DNA of 64,000 bases from Haloarcula marismortui ATCC 43049 (GCF_000011085.1 NC_006396.1:2790001-2854000); one strand, 5' to 3'; counted from the stretch's first letter, positions 35,669-44,736 are shown. The notes: generated from the sequence alone by a model not told the origin. Program-made: numbers and translations.

Positions 35669-37009
35669 TCAGAGCAGACCGATGTCCTGGTAGAGGCGCT
35701 CAATGTTGCTGTAGGCGTCGTTGAGTGCTTTTTCGGGGTCTTTGTTACCGAGCAGCGCCGGCGTGAGCTGCTCGTTCAGATAGTCATCGACCTGTGGCTG
35801 TGCCATGTACGTCTCGCTTTTTGCGTTCTCGAGGTTGAACCGCATGTCTTCGAGCAGCCAGGACGGGTACTCGCTTTGGACCTCGTCGTCTTCGTACACC
35901 TCCGGAACGACAGCCGGGTTCCCTTCGACGAGCATGTTGTTCTTGGACGACTCGCGTGTCGTCATGAAGCGGGCGAACTCCTTGGCTGCGTCCTTCCGCT
36001 CGGAGAACGCAGAGACGCTGATGCCGTTCGTGTCCTGGAACGTTGCACGGCTTTCCGGCCCCTTCGGTGGCTTGGCGCTGCCGATGCGATTCTCGTCCCA
36101 TTCGTCAATTGCGCGGGCTCCAAGCGGCGTCCAGGATTCGACGGTCGCGTACTGGCCGGCGATGAAGTTGTCACCGACGCCACCCTCGCCGAGACTGGAC
36201 ATCCCGTCAGGCATGATGCCGCGCTCACGGAGCCCATTGAAGAACTCCAGTACCTCTTTGCCTTCCTCGACAAACACCGGCTCGTAGCCGTCGTTGAATA
36301 GCTGGCCGCCGGCTTGGTAGAGGAACTGCTTGAAACTGAATACGGACTTGCCGGCCCAGGTGAACGCGAACCCGGATTTGTCGCCCTGTGATAGCTGTTC
36401 GCCCTGACTCAGGACCTCATCCCACGTGTCCGGCGGCGCGTCGAAGCCCTGGTCGTTCAGGTACTGCTGGTCGTAGAGGTAGCTCCCCCACTTCCCGAAT
36501 TCGGGAGCCATGTAGGTCTGGCCGTCGAATTGGACGAGGTCGTTCAGCGAGTCGGGGAACTTGCTCATGTGGTCGCTTCCGAGGCCGATCGGCTCGAGCC
36601 AGTCGGAACTGACGAAGTCAGCCAGCCACCAGGTCGGGCCGTTGAACGCGTCGACGGTGCTGTCCTGGTTCCGCCAAATCGTCGTCAGACTGGTCTTGAG
36701 GTTGCTCCACGGAACCTCGTTGACTTCCACGGAGATACCGGTCTCCTCCTCGAAGCGTTCAATGTTGGCTTCGGTTCCGGGGTCGAACTCCAGCGACCCG
36801 GCGTTGTAGAACACGATTTCGTCTGCCATCGTCTCCGACCCAGTGCCGGTTGTGGCACCGTCTGAACTCTCACCGTCGGAACTATCGCCACCGGAGCCGT
36901 CTTCGGTGCTCGAATCGGAGCCGCCACTGCAGCCAGCAAGCGCCGCTGCCCCGATGACACCGGCACTTTTGATGAACGTTCGACGAGTGCGGTTTGAACT
37001 CTCTTGCAT
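35669..37009 (-). CDS. Sugar ABC transporter substrate-binding lipoprotein
   Basis: Extracellular solute-binding protein, family 1, 446 residues. The Tat signal RRTFIKSAG runs into the lipobox LAGC, so it is exported folded and anchored by lipid. A Ser/Gly/Asp linker follows, then the binding domain (EIVFYNAGSLEFDPGTEANIE onward). The substrate is not predictable; the UgpB/MalE-like fold points to an oligosaccharide or glycerol-phosphate type sugar. ATG 37009 gives MQESSNRTRR and fits a TATA box 26-35 nt upstream; a GTG at 37021 is less likely. First gene of the operon. Confidence 0.93.
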   Translation of the reverse strand: MQESSNRTRRTFIKSAGVIGAAALAGCSGGSDSSTEDGSGGDSSDGESSDGATTGTGSETMADEIVFYNAGSLEFDPGTEANIERFEEETGISVEVNEVPWSNLKTSLTTIWRNQDSTVDAFNGPTWWLADFVSSDWLEPIGLGSDHMSKFPDSLNDLVQFDGQTYMAPEFGKWGSYLYDQQYLNDQGFDAPPDTWDEVLSQGEQLSQGDKSGFAFTWAGKSVFSFKQFLYQAGGQLFNDGYEPVFVEEGKEVLEFFNGLRERGIMPDGMSSLGEGGVGDNFIAGQYATVESWTPLGARAIDEWDENRIGSAKPPKGPESRATFQDTNGISVSAFSERKDAAKEFARFMTTRESSKNNMLVEGNPAVVPEVYEDDEVQSEYPSWLLEDMRFNLENAKSETYMAQPQVDDYLNEQLTPALLGNKDPEKALNDAYSNIERLYQDIGLL

Positions 37010-37371
37010 ACAATCGCTCACGAAACAGCCATGGATTATAAATTATGGGGGTTATTAAATATGAAGATAAATATCATAGTTTATAGCATGAGCTTTTCTA
37101 TTGGCTCTTCAGCGTCTAAAATAGAATTTGAAGGTACAACTATCTTATAGTAATATTATTTATTAATTTGGAACTACTGTTTTGCGTGATTGATTTCGCT
37201 CACAAACCTGAATTGGGGCATGATTTGAACGAACCATTCACCGAATCGTGCAGACCTGGTAACCGTCTCGATCGGACTGCCGTCATTCGGTCCTGCATCG
37301 AGACTCCACAGGTCGCCTGTGACCCACATAACGCCGCGCGATTTAAGCCACCCCGCCCGGTATCGGTGCCC
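37010..37371. other. 362-nt AT-rich divergent promoter region
   Basis: It separates the sugar ABC operon (left) from the PQQ-propeller gene (right). The first 150 nt is strongly AT-rich with many ATTA words. It contains the ABC-operon TATA box at 37035-37044 and an inverted repeat TATGA-N9-TCATA at 37060-37078 that could be an operator. The second half is GC-richer leader DNA with a TATA-like GATTTAAG at about 37340-37347. No gene was found here. Confidence 0.5.
37035..37044 (-). promoter_or_regulatory. TATA box of the sugar ABC operon
   Basis: On the minus strand AATTTATAAT lies 26-35 nt before the ATG at 37009, predicting a leaderless mRNA for the binding-protein gene. Confidence 0.55.
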
Positions 37372-38586
37372 GTGACAGAGCGCGGACGGACACGGCGGGC
37401 ATTTCTGGGGACGCTCGCAGCGACAACAGTCGGGTCGGTCGCGGGGTGTCAGTCACAGTTCAATCCGCTTGCATCGACGGCGCTCGATGAACACGCCGCC
37501 ACGCAGTTCCGGCAGGGGCTGTTGAACCAGGGGCATCAGGATATGTCCGTTCCGGACGCCATCGAGCGGGCCTGGGAACTGCCGGCGAACCGCGGGGACC
37601 ACACCGCGGCAAAAGGGAGCCCTGCGCTGGCACCGACTGGCGACTTGATTCTGGCCGACGACACCGGCCGCGTGCGGGCCATCGCGCCGGACGGCGAGGT
37701 CCAGTGGGCAACAACAATTACACAGGCGACGCGAGGGAGCCACGGCACGCCGGCCATCGCCAACGATACCGTCTACATCGGGGCCTACGACGGCGCGCTG
37801 TCGGCACTGGACCTCGAAACCGGCCGGCGGCGCTGGCGGACGGACCTGGGCGATGCCATCGGCGCGAGTCCGACCTACTACAACGGGTCGCTGTACGTCG
37901 CTGTCGAGCACGCGGCTCCGAGCGGGAGCGTTGTCGCTGTCAACGCCGCGACCGGTGACGTGCAGTGGCGCGACAGCCGACCGACCGACCACCCCCACTC
38001 GACGGTGGCACTGGACCGCGAGCACGGCCGCCTGCTGTTTGGCTCGAACGACGGCTACTGCTACGCGTGGTCGTTTCCGGGTCTCGAACAGGTCTGGCGC
38101 TACGACACTGGCGGCGACGTGAAAGCCCCCATCGCCGTTGCTGATGGGACCGCCATCGTGCCGTCGTGGGCTGAGACAGTCACTGCCGTCGACGTGACCG
38201 ACGGTTCGGAACGGTGGACCTTCGAAGCCGACGCCGACGTGATGTGTGCGCCAGCGGTCCACGACGGCACCGTCTACGTCGGCAGCCACGACGACCGCGT
38301 GTATGCAATCAATCTCGCCAGCGGCGAAGAACTGTGGCGCTACGACACCGGCGGGTGGATTATCGGGAGCGTCGTCGCCACCCGGGACCACGTACTCGTC
38401 GGGTCCTACAACGGGCGGCTGTACGCACTGGAGCGGGACTCGGGTGCGGTGGCCTGGACCGTTGAGAACCGCGGCCACGTGACGAGTGCGCCGCTGGTGA
38501 CCGCTGATGGCATCTACTACACAGAACGCGCTGTCGACGGCGACCCCGACCGCCCGGGGATGTGCTACGGACTCGTTCCGGCATAA
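37372..38586 (+). CDS. PQQ-type beta-propeller lipoprotein
   Basis: A 404-residue exported protein. The Tat signal RTRRAFLGTLAAT is followed by the lipobox VAGC. Then come about seven propeller blades, each with the tryptophan-docking type pattern (for example GAYDGALSALDLETGRRRW, GSHDDRVYAINLASGEELW). Such proteins bind PQQ or act as BamB-like scaffolds; no catalytic dehydrogenase residues are recognised. The start is GTG (37372, or 37366), with a TATA-like box about 25 nt upstream giving a leaderless mRNA. Confidence 0.88.
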   Translation: MTERGRTRRAFLGTLAATTVGSVAGCQSQFNPLASTALDEHAATQFRQGLLNQGHQDMSVPDAIERAWELPANRGDHTAAKGSPALAPTGDLILADDTGRVRAIAPDGEVQWATTITQATRGSHGTPAIANDTVYIGAYDGALSALDLETGRRRWRTDLGDAIGASPTYYNGSLYVAVEHAAPSGSVVAVNAATGDVQWRDSRPTDHPHSTVALDREHGRLLFGSNDGYCYAWSFPGLEQVWRYDTGGDVKAPIAVADGTAIVPSWAETVTAVDVTDGSERWTFEADADVMCAPAVHDGTVYVGSHDDRVYAINLASGEELWRYDTGGWIIGSVVATRDHVLVGSYNGRLYALERDSGAVAWTVENRGHVTSAPLVTADGIYYTERAVDGDPDRPGMCYGLVPA

Positions 38587-38628
38587 CGAAGCGAAACCCC
38601 TTACACCACGGACCGTCGACTCTCGCCT

Positions 38629-39099
38629 ATGAGTACCATTCGGGTCGTATGGGGGACTGCGACCGGCCCGACCGCGCTGGCCGCGTACGACGCGGCACTC
38701 GCCGAGGCGGGCGTCCACAACTACAACCTCATCTCGCTCTCGTCGGTCATTCCTGCCGAACCGACTATCGAGGTGACTGAGACAGCGCCGGATCTGGGGC
38801 CGCCCGGCGAAGCGCTAGAGGTCGTCCAGTCCTCGGCGACCGTCGCACCGGGTGAACGCGGCGCGGCGGGCATCGGCTGGGCCCGTAGCGAGGACGGGCC
38901 GGGTATCTTCTACGAGGTCGACGGCACCAGCGAGGATGCGGTCCGGATGGAAATCCGTGAGGGGCTGGCCGCTGGTCGGGACCTCCGGGACTGGGAGTTC
39001 GTCGAGGAGAACGTCTACGTTGAATCGGCGTCCGACGACGCCGAGTACGCCAGTGCCGTCGTTCTCGCTACCTACGGCGAGAGCCACCCCGTCGTGTAG
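38629..39099 (+). CDS. pdaD: Pyruvoyl-dependent arginine decarboxylase
   Basis: Converts arginine to agmatine. It is 156 residues. The self-cleavage site is in NLISLSSVIP, between Ser38 and Ser39, with Ser39 becoming the pyruvoyl group. A GIGWARSEDGPGI segment and EENVYVESASDD follow. In archaea the agmatine feeds polyamine synthesis and the agmatidine modification of tRNA-Ile. It is 42 nt after the propeller gene, but its function is unrelated. Confidence 0.95.
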   Translation: MSTIRVVWGTATGPTALAAYDAALAEAGVHNYNLISLSSVIPAEPTIEVTETAPDLGPPGEALEVVQSSATVAPGERGAAGIGWARSEDGPGIFYEVDGTSEDAVRMEIREGLAAGRDLRDWEFVEENVYVESASDDAEYASAVVLATYGESHPVV

Positions 39100-39180
39100 T
39101 GCGTGTGCCGACGGTGCCGGTCAGAACTGTGCTCGACACTGGGTTTTTAGTGCTCCCCCCCATAGAGACAGAGAACGTTC

Positions 39181-39534
39181 ATGTACGGTAATACGTCGTT
39201 TGGTGGGGAGACGGAAGAAGTGACGCTGACCGCGGAACAGCGCGAGAACCTCCGCCGGGACCTCTCGAGCGTCGCCGCCCGGACCCGCGAACTCCTGCCC
39301 GGCGAGTTCGTCGTCGGCTCGGAAATCAGTAACAGCACGACGGGCCCACGGGCCACAATCGCAGTCCAGCCTCCGGTCGGGTCGGTCGTCAGCGCTGACT
39401 ACACGCCGGAAGACCCGGAAAGCGCGAGCATCTCCGATGCCGAGCGCGACGACCTCGCGCAGGGCATCGCCGCCTCCGCCGCCCTGCAGGTCAAGCAAGT
39501 GATGGGCGACGACACGTCGCCGACAGCGCAGTAA
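39181..39534 (+). CDS. Conserved haloarchaeal protein (DUF5811-like)
   Basis: A 117-residue soluble acidic protein of unknown function. It begins MYGNTSFGGETEEVTL, with a helix rich in Glu/Arg (LTAEQRENLRRDLSSV), a beta region (EFVVGSEISNSTTGP) and a C-terminal helix. I recall the name DUF5811 for this haloarchaeal family; not verified. TTTTTAG at 39144-39150, 31-37 nt before the ATG, is the likely TATA box. Confidence 0.8.
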   Translation: MYGNTSFGGETEEVTLTAEQRENLRRDLSSVAARTRELLPGEFVVGSEISNSTTGPRATIAVQPPVGSVVSADYTPEDPESASISDAERDDLAQGIAASAALQVKQVMGDDTSPTAQ

Positions 39535-39590
39535 CAGTCGCTGCTCTCAGTTTTCTGCAGCACAGTCATGGTGACGCGTAGTCGTTGTTA

Positions 39591-39767
39591 TCAGTCGTGA
39601 CCGCCGCTGGTGACCGGCGGGTCATAAAACAGCGCGTAGCCGATGGAGCCGGTCGCTGGGAGGCTGCCGGCACTCAGCGCTGTGACGAAACTAAGCGAAG
39701 TAACCACGGCACCGAGCGACGCCAGTAGCATCGAGAGGGCGATGCTGGCAAGCACGAGGTCAGGCAT
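39591..39767 (-). CDS. Small two-helix membrane protein
   Basis: A 58-residue protein from ATG 39767 (or 64 from 39785). Most of it is hydrophobic: MPDLVLASIALSMLLASLG, then a second helix ending SIGYALFYDPPVTSGGHD. The His-Asp end is conserved-looking but the family is not recognised. It borders the AT-rich island, and its own promoter would lie in the AT-rich sequence around 39810-39830. Confidence 0.55.
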   Translation of the reverse strand: MPDLVLASIALSMLLASLGAVVTSLSFVTALSAGSLPATGSIGYALFYDPPVTSGGHD

Positions 39768-40033
39768 CGACAGGGACCCAGGCATTCGTGTCTGTATGGA
39801 GACACGCCTCCTAATTAAATATTATTACTCGCGCAAACAGCGCACCGAGTACCGCCTATTTGCCCCAGAATTAATCTTCTGATTCTACCAAATTTGTATA
39901 ACAGAACCATCACCAGCACCAGATGGTCACTCCAGCGGTGTCAATCGCTCTTGAATGGAAATAAGTCGTATCCCACAGCTGGTGACCATTTACCTCCCAA
40001 ACAGTTTTTATTACTCAGAACGCTGAATTGTTA
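39768..40033. other. AT-rich left edge of the low-GC island
   Basis: A 266-nt gap in which composition drops sharply. It contains a perfect inverted repeat ATGGTCAC (39923-39930) / GTGACCAT (39982-39989). A TTTTTATT box lies at 40005-40012, 22-29 nt before the next ATG. No gene was found. Confidence 0.45.
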
Positions 40034-41842
40034 ATGACTGACTATTTGGACGGCTCGTCCGAACCTGATGAGGTCAGGTATTCGTATTGTGTTTCACGGC
40101 GAGAAATCCTTGCAGCAGGGGCCGCAGGTGTAGCAACTGGACTTGCAGGCTGTAACGCATTCAATCAAGATGAGTCACTAGATGGCACTGACTCCACGCC
40201 ACCACCTGAAGAAGATCAACAATTAGATATTCAGGTCAATCTGGTTGAGGTATCCTTGGATACTATCAGGTTCAAATTATTCGGAATCAAAGATTATGAC
40301 CCAGATACATTTAGAGTCGATATATATTCAAACGCCCCAGTAGCAGATGACGACGATCGACGACCACTTGCAAGAGAAGAATACCAAGCATTTCCTCAAG
40401 TCTATGGAGCAAAAGCGAGATTTGAAGACGCAAATGAATATTTTGACGGGTATCTGAACACGCCTCAGGAGTTGATTTTTGAAATAGCGATTGATGACGG
40501 TGAGGCACAGGAAGTCCACAGAACTCACGAAGCAATCATGATGTTTGAAAATAAAGCCCGAGTAACAACAGAAATTCGCTCGCTCGGGCCAAAGTTTGCA
40601 TCAAGAGAAACATGGGACAGTGATACCACTCCAAAACAAAAAGTTGAACTCTGGTATAATGAACCAGACGAGTCACCATTTAATGTTCCAAAACTTGACA
40701 AATCAGAGTATTCTGAAACGGATGTAGACGGTGACGATTGGTTTGACCTCAAGAACATCGAAATCACAGTTCTTGTTCGTACACCAATATTCACTACTGC
40801 GTTTTATGTTGACGATGACGATGAAGTACAAGGGCCATATTATGATTGGACCGTCTTTACCGTTCGAATGTCAGAGATTGAGTATTTAGAAGCAGTATAC
40901 TTCAATTCACCGTCTACTATGAGAATTGCGGTTCCTGATACAGAATGGAGTATTGGTGATGGGGGCGCTCGTCAAAAAGAAATTCCTCATAAAACGAACT
41001 ACGGAAGTAATGTGACTGTAGGCAATATTTCTGAGCCAGTTGCTCAAGAATCAGATGATGCGGTAGTGCAACTACTAGAAGCCGCTGTTTTTCCAGATAG
41101 AAGCCCTAATGAATTTGTTGGTGCAAATCCGCTACGGTTCGCAGTTGGGCGAGCAGTAAGTAAACGCTGGGCACGCAAAATCGAAGAAGCATTCGAAAAC
41201 AAACACTATCTATCATCGCTTGAAACCCCTGACTACCACAAGCTAACAGTATTGAAAGCATTTGTTGGCGATGCACTCCCATATAAATGGACTCTTGGTA
41301 GATACCACAATTCACCAGAAGAAAGCATTATCGAACTGTTCAAGAATGGAACAGAAGGTGTCGAGAACACGGAGGGTGCAGACTGTGTGACAGCATCTAT
41401 TCTATTCGCAGGTATTGGCTATTGGCTTGTTGATGCTGAACCAGTACTTCCGTGGGTATATGTAAGTGGGCGTGTAAAACACTTGTTCACAGGGTGGGGT
41501 GGATTAGATATGCCAGACTTGAGTAGAAACCGAAGCCCTAACGCATTAGGGTATGAAGGTCCAGACACACCGCATTCTAGTGATAAAATTTCATATGATT
41601 ATTGGAATGTTGAATGTACAGAAGGGTTTTCATCGATTGGATTTATCCGAGGTTCGATTGCTGACACGCAGTATCTCGCAGCTTGGTCAAATGGAGACCC
41701 TCTTCAACTGACAACACACATTCGATTAAATGAAGCCGATGAACCAGATATCGATGGTGAGATTAAAGTTGACCGAACCGAAAATGAGGGGATAATCAAA
41801 GTGTTTGACGATAATCCGCTATATCGATTCGAGTCAGAATAG
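40034..41842 (+). CDS. Tat lipoprotein with a transglutaminase-like core, AT-rich
   Basis: A 602-residue protein encoded in DNA far richer in A/T than everything around it. The N-terminus has SRREIL followed by a hydrophobic stretch and the lipobox LAGC (Cys40), so it is exported by Tat and lipid-anchored. Near residue 420-535 the pattern matches archaeal transglutaminase-like cysteine proteins: ALPYKW, then ADCVTASILFAGIGY (nucleophile Cys451), KHLFTGW (His483), and YDYWNVECTEGFSSIG, where a YYYVETT-type strand is expected. The first 400 residues resemble nothing I recognise. Catalysis, substrate and even the third active-site residue are inferred, not shown. ATG 40034 fits the promoter distance; TTG 40028 is in frame. 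Confidence 0.75.
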   Translation: MTDYLDGSSEPDEVRYSYCVSRREILAAGAAGVATGLAGCNAFNQDESLDGTDSTPPPEEDQQLDIQVNLVEVSLDTIRFKLFGIKDYDPDTFRVDIYSNAPVADDDDRRPLAREEYQAFPQVYGAKARFEDANEYFDGYLNTPQELIFEIAIDDGEAQEVHRTHEAIMMFENKARVTTEIRSLGPKFASRETWDSDTTPKQKVELWYNEPDESPFNVPKLDKSEYSETDVDGDDWFDLKNIEITVLVRTPIFTTAFYVDDDDEVQGPYYDWTVFTVRMSEIEYLEAVYFNSPSTMRIAVPDTEWSIGDGGARQKEIPHKTNYGSNVTVGNISEPVAQESDDAVVQLLEAAVFPDRSPNEFVGANPLRFAVGRAVSKRWARKIEEAFENKHYLSSLETPDYHKLTVLKAFVGDALPYKWTLGRYHNSPEESIIELFKNGTEGVENTEGADCVTASILFAGIGYWLVDAEPVLPWVYVSGRVKHLFTGWGGLDMPDLSRNRSPNALGYEGPDTPHSSDKISYDYWNVECTEGFSSIGFIRGSIADTQYLAAWSNGDPLQLTTHIRLNEADEPDIDGEIKVDRTENEGIIKVFDDNPLYRFESE

Positions 41843-41852
41843 AGACGCTACG

Positions 41853-42113
41853 CTATATCTCAAACAGTTCGTGTATGCTGTCTCGTATTGTTTGTAGTGT
41901 TGGTCGCTCGTCAACTTCACTTGAACATCCGTGTAACAATACTTTTGATACATCTTTTTGGAGTTCAGACGACTGTAACACATCCACAAAGAAACAGCAC
42001 AACTGATAATTCTCTGTCAACCGTAATTGCGACTCAGTAATAGCTCCGGACCACTCTGAAACGTCAGGCGGAACCCGCCAAATAATAGATACAGAGTCGT
42101 TTCTGAGCAGGGA
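41853..42113 (-). pseudogene. Possible kinase C-lobe fragment abutting aIF5B
   Basis: An open frame of 86 codons starts right after the aIF5B stop, in another frame, and is AT-rich like the island. Its end, VLLHGCSSEVDERPTLQTI, resembles the last helix of eukaryotic-type protein kinases (x-DP-x-x-RPT). The NYQLCCFFVDVLQ stretch before it is vaguely like DVYQLGxxxYEL. There is no plausible start codon or signal, and no catalytic loop. It looks like the 3' scrap of a gene whose upstream part was lost when it joined the aIF5B end. Low confidence. Confidence 0.35.
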
Positions 42114-42114
42114 C

Positions 42115-43920
42115 TCACTTCCCCCAGAAGGGGTCGCGGTTCCGGTGTTTCTCCAGATACATCGACAGCGCCTCGCGCTCGTCGACGGAGATGTCTTCCT
42201 TGAGTTCCTGTTCGAGAATCTTTGCGTGCTTTTCGGGGATTTCGACCCAGAGGTCGTCGCCTTCCTCGACTTGGCGGCCGACGGTCGGCCCCTGAATGGA
42301 GACAGCCATGCGCTCACCGGCGCGGGCCGAGTCGACGTCTTCGCCCTCGTCCTGAATCGTTTTGAGAGTCCCGACGCGGTTCGCCTCGCCGTTCTCCCAC
42401 CTGACGACGTTGACGTTCCGACGGAGTTCACCGGAGAGGATTTCGACGCCGACGACGGCCGGGTCGGACTGGCGGAAGGTGTGATCCTGCAGAATGCGGA
42501 ACTTCGCCGGGCGGGTGATGTTCTCCAGAATCTGCTCCTGCTGGGCCTCCTCGATGGCGGTGACGTGGTCGTCGTAGGACTCGACGAGCTGGTAGATGAC
42601 GTCGTCTTCGAACAGTTTCACGTCCTCCTGTTCGGCGAGGTCCCGCGCGTCGTCGAGCACGTCGACGCTGAACGCCAGAATCGCCTGATTGGTCGACTCG
42701 CCGGCCGTTTCGGCGACTCGCACGTCCCGCGGTGCGACCGCGCCGACCTCGGCCCGCATCACCGGGATTTCTTCCTCTTCGAGCGTACTGGAGAGGGCCT
42801 CCAGCGACCCGAGCGTGTCGGCCTTGATGACGACCCCTTCTTCCTGTGTCGTCACTTCGATTTCGGCGAGTTCCTCCTCCACCTCGGCGATGACCTCGCT
42901 TCGGTCGCGGTCGCGGATGACGCGGATCGGCGCGCCGGCCATCGCATCGCCGAGTTCCGGCGCGGCGATTTTGACACCGTCGGCGGCGGCGACCTCGTCG
43001 ACCTGCTCGAACTCCTGTTCGGTCCGGATCTCTTCGAGCGGGCGTGGCCGAAGCAGCGCACGCACGTCAGTGATGATCGGCCCTTGCAGCCCGCCGACGA
43101 CGATGGTATCGTCGTTGCGGATGGTCCCGTCGTAGATGATGGCGTCGAGCGTCGTCCCGAACCCCTGGGTGTCTTTCACTTCGAGGACAGTCCCAACACC
43201 GGGACCGCTGGTGTCGATTTCCATCTCCTCTTTCATGTAGCGCTGGGACAGCCCCATCATCACCGTCAGCAGGTCAGGGATGCCCTCGCTCGTTTCGGCC
43301 GAGACCGGCACGACGCCGATGTTGGCCTGGAAGTTCTGGACGCGCCAGTACATATCCGCGGAGAAGCCGTTGTCCGAGAGTTCGCCGATAATCTCGTACA
43401 GCTTCTCGTTGAGGTCGGACTGCACGCGGTCGGACTGTGCGTCCATCGTCTGCTGGACCGGTTGCCCCTCGTTAGGGTTCCAGCCGGGGACGGTGTCAAT
43501 CTTGTTTGCGGCGACGATAAACGGCGTCTGGGTTCGCTTGAGGATGTCGATGGCCTCCAGCGTCTGGGGCTGGAAGCCGTCGTTGACATCGACGACGAGG
43601 ATGGCGATGTCGGCGAGCGCGCCACCGCGGGAACGGAGCGTCGAGAAGGAGTGGTGGCCCGGCGTGTCAATGAACAGCAGGCCGGGCAGGTCGAAGTCCG
43701 TCGGGTCGACCAGGTCACCAGCAATCTCGGAAATCACGTCAAGCGGGACGGCTGTCGCGCCGATGTGCTGTGTAATCGCGCCCGATTCGCCGGCGGTGAC
43801 GGCCGAACCGCGGATCTTGTCGAGCAGGCTCGTCTTCCCGTGGTCGACGTGGCCCAGAACGGCGACGATGGGCGTCCGCAGGGTGTCGTCGGTGGCTGTT
43901 GTGGGGTCCGTGTCAGACAT
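42115..43920 (-). CDS. infB: Translation initiation factor aIF5B (IF-2 type)
   Basis: GTPase that joins ribosomal subunits at the end of initiation. It is 601 residues. G1 GHVDHGKTSLLDKIRG (near residue 20) is followed by FIDTPGHHSFSTLR (G3), ANKIDTVPG (G4), beta-barrel domains and the long linker helix. There is no intein. The gene is transcribed towards the AT-rich island, and its TGA lies at the island's right edge. Confidence 0.97.
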   Translation of the reverse strand: MSDTDPTTATDDTLRTPIVAVLGHVDHGKTSLLDKIRGSAVTAGESGAITQHIGATAVPLDVISEIAGDLVDPTDFDLPGLLFIDTPGHHSFSTLRSRGGALADIAILVVDVNDGFQPQTLEAIDILKRTQTPFIVAANKIDTVPGWNPNEGQPVQQTMDAQSDRVQSDLNEKLYEIIGELSDNGFSADMYWRVQNFQANIGVVPVSAETSEGIPDLLTVMMGLSQRYMKEEMEIDTSGPGVGTVLEVKDTQGFGTTLDAIIYDGTIRNDDTIVVGGLQGPIITDVRALLRPRPLEEIRTEQEFEQVDEVAAADGVKIAAPELGDAMAGAPIRVIRDRDRSEVIAEVEEELAEIEVTTQEEGVVIKADTLGSLEALSSTLEEEEIPVMRAEVGAVAPRDVRVAETAGESTNQAILAFSVDVLDDARDLAEQEDVKLFEDDVIYQLVESYDDHVTAIEEAQQEQILENITRPAKFRILQDHTFRQSDPAVVGVEILSGELRRNVNVVRWENGEANRVGTLKTIQDEGEDVDSARAGERMAVSIQGPTVGRQVEEGDDLWVEIPEKHAKILEQELKEDISVDEREALSMYLEKHRNRDPFWGK

Positions 43921-44014
43921 AGATGGCTCCAGAAGTTGTCAGAACCGAGTCGTCGGTGGCAGTTAAGTTCGTCGTCATCAAACGCACGCAACCGAACGTG
44001 GGGCTAAGCGGGCG

Positions 44015-44569
44015 TCACTCGGTTACAGTGAACGACCCTGTCATGCCGATGCTCTGGTGAGGGACGCAGTGGTACTCGTATTCTCCGGGGACCTCAAACG
44101 TGTAGGCGTACTCGTAGCCGGAACTGTACGTCTTTCCGTCGTCTCCGGGCGTCCCCGTCCAGTCGCTGCCTTCCGGCGTCGCGGTCGATTTGACGTTGTG
44201 GCCGCCGGCCTCCCAGACCCATAGCACGGTGCTTCCAGCGGGGACCTCGAACGTTTCCGGGGCGAAACTGAAGCTTCCCGGCGCGACGGCGACCTCCTGT
44301 TCGGCGTCCACCGACGTTCCAGTGGAGGCCGGCGTTTCGGTCGAAGTGGCAGTCTCAGTCGGTGTTGGTGTTTCGGTTGGGGTTGCGGTCTCCGTCGACG
44401 TCGTCACCGAATCAGTCGGCGTTGCTGTCGCAGTACGGGTTGATACTTGCGTAGCGGTGGCCGTCGCTGTTGGGGATGATTCACCGCTGTCGCCACCACT
44501 GCAGCCCGCGATAGTCCCGGTAACGACGGCCGTGAGCGCGCCGAGAAACTGACGCCTGTTCCGGTCCAT
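44015..44569 (-). CDS. Halocyanin-like blue copper lipoprotein
   Basis: A 184-residue exported electron carrier. Tat motif RRQFLGALT, lipobox IAGC, a roughly 60-residue Thr/Pro/Glu linker of TPTET units, then a plastocyanin-type domain. The four copper ligands are visible: His in GGHNV, then Cys, His and Met in HCVPHQSIGM. It probably carries electrons on the outer face of the membrane, as in other halocyanins. Confidence 0.93.
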   Translation of the reverse strand: MDRNRRQFLGALTAVVTGTIAGCSGGDSGESSPTATATATQVSTRTATATPTDSVTTSTETATPTETPTPTETATSTETPASTGTSVDAEQEVAVAPGSFSFAPETFEVPAGSTVLWVWEAGGHNVKSTATPEGSDWTGTPGDDGKTYSSGYEYAYTFEVPGEYEYHCVPHQSIGMTGSFTVTE

Positions 44570-44736
44570 GCGTACTCGTAGGACGCCTGCCGCTTAGGGC
44601 TGCTGCCTACTGTGACTGTGCGATCCCGGTCACAGAACGACTCCACTGGGACTCTCAACACTTGCTTACCCAGCGTTTCTATCCGTGACTGTCGCTGTCG
44701 GCGACCATCGTTCTCTCGTCGGATATCCCCGTGGCG

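Noticed and set aside
42145-44007. A 620-codon open frame on the plus strand opposite aIF5B
   Set aside because: Shadow of infB: composition-driven openness; no start context and no recognisable domain.
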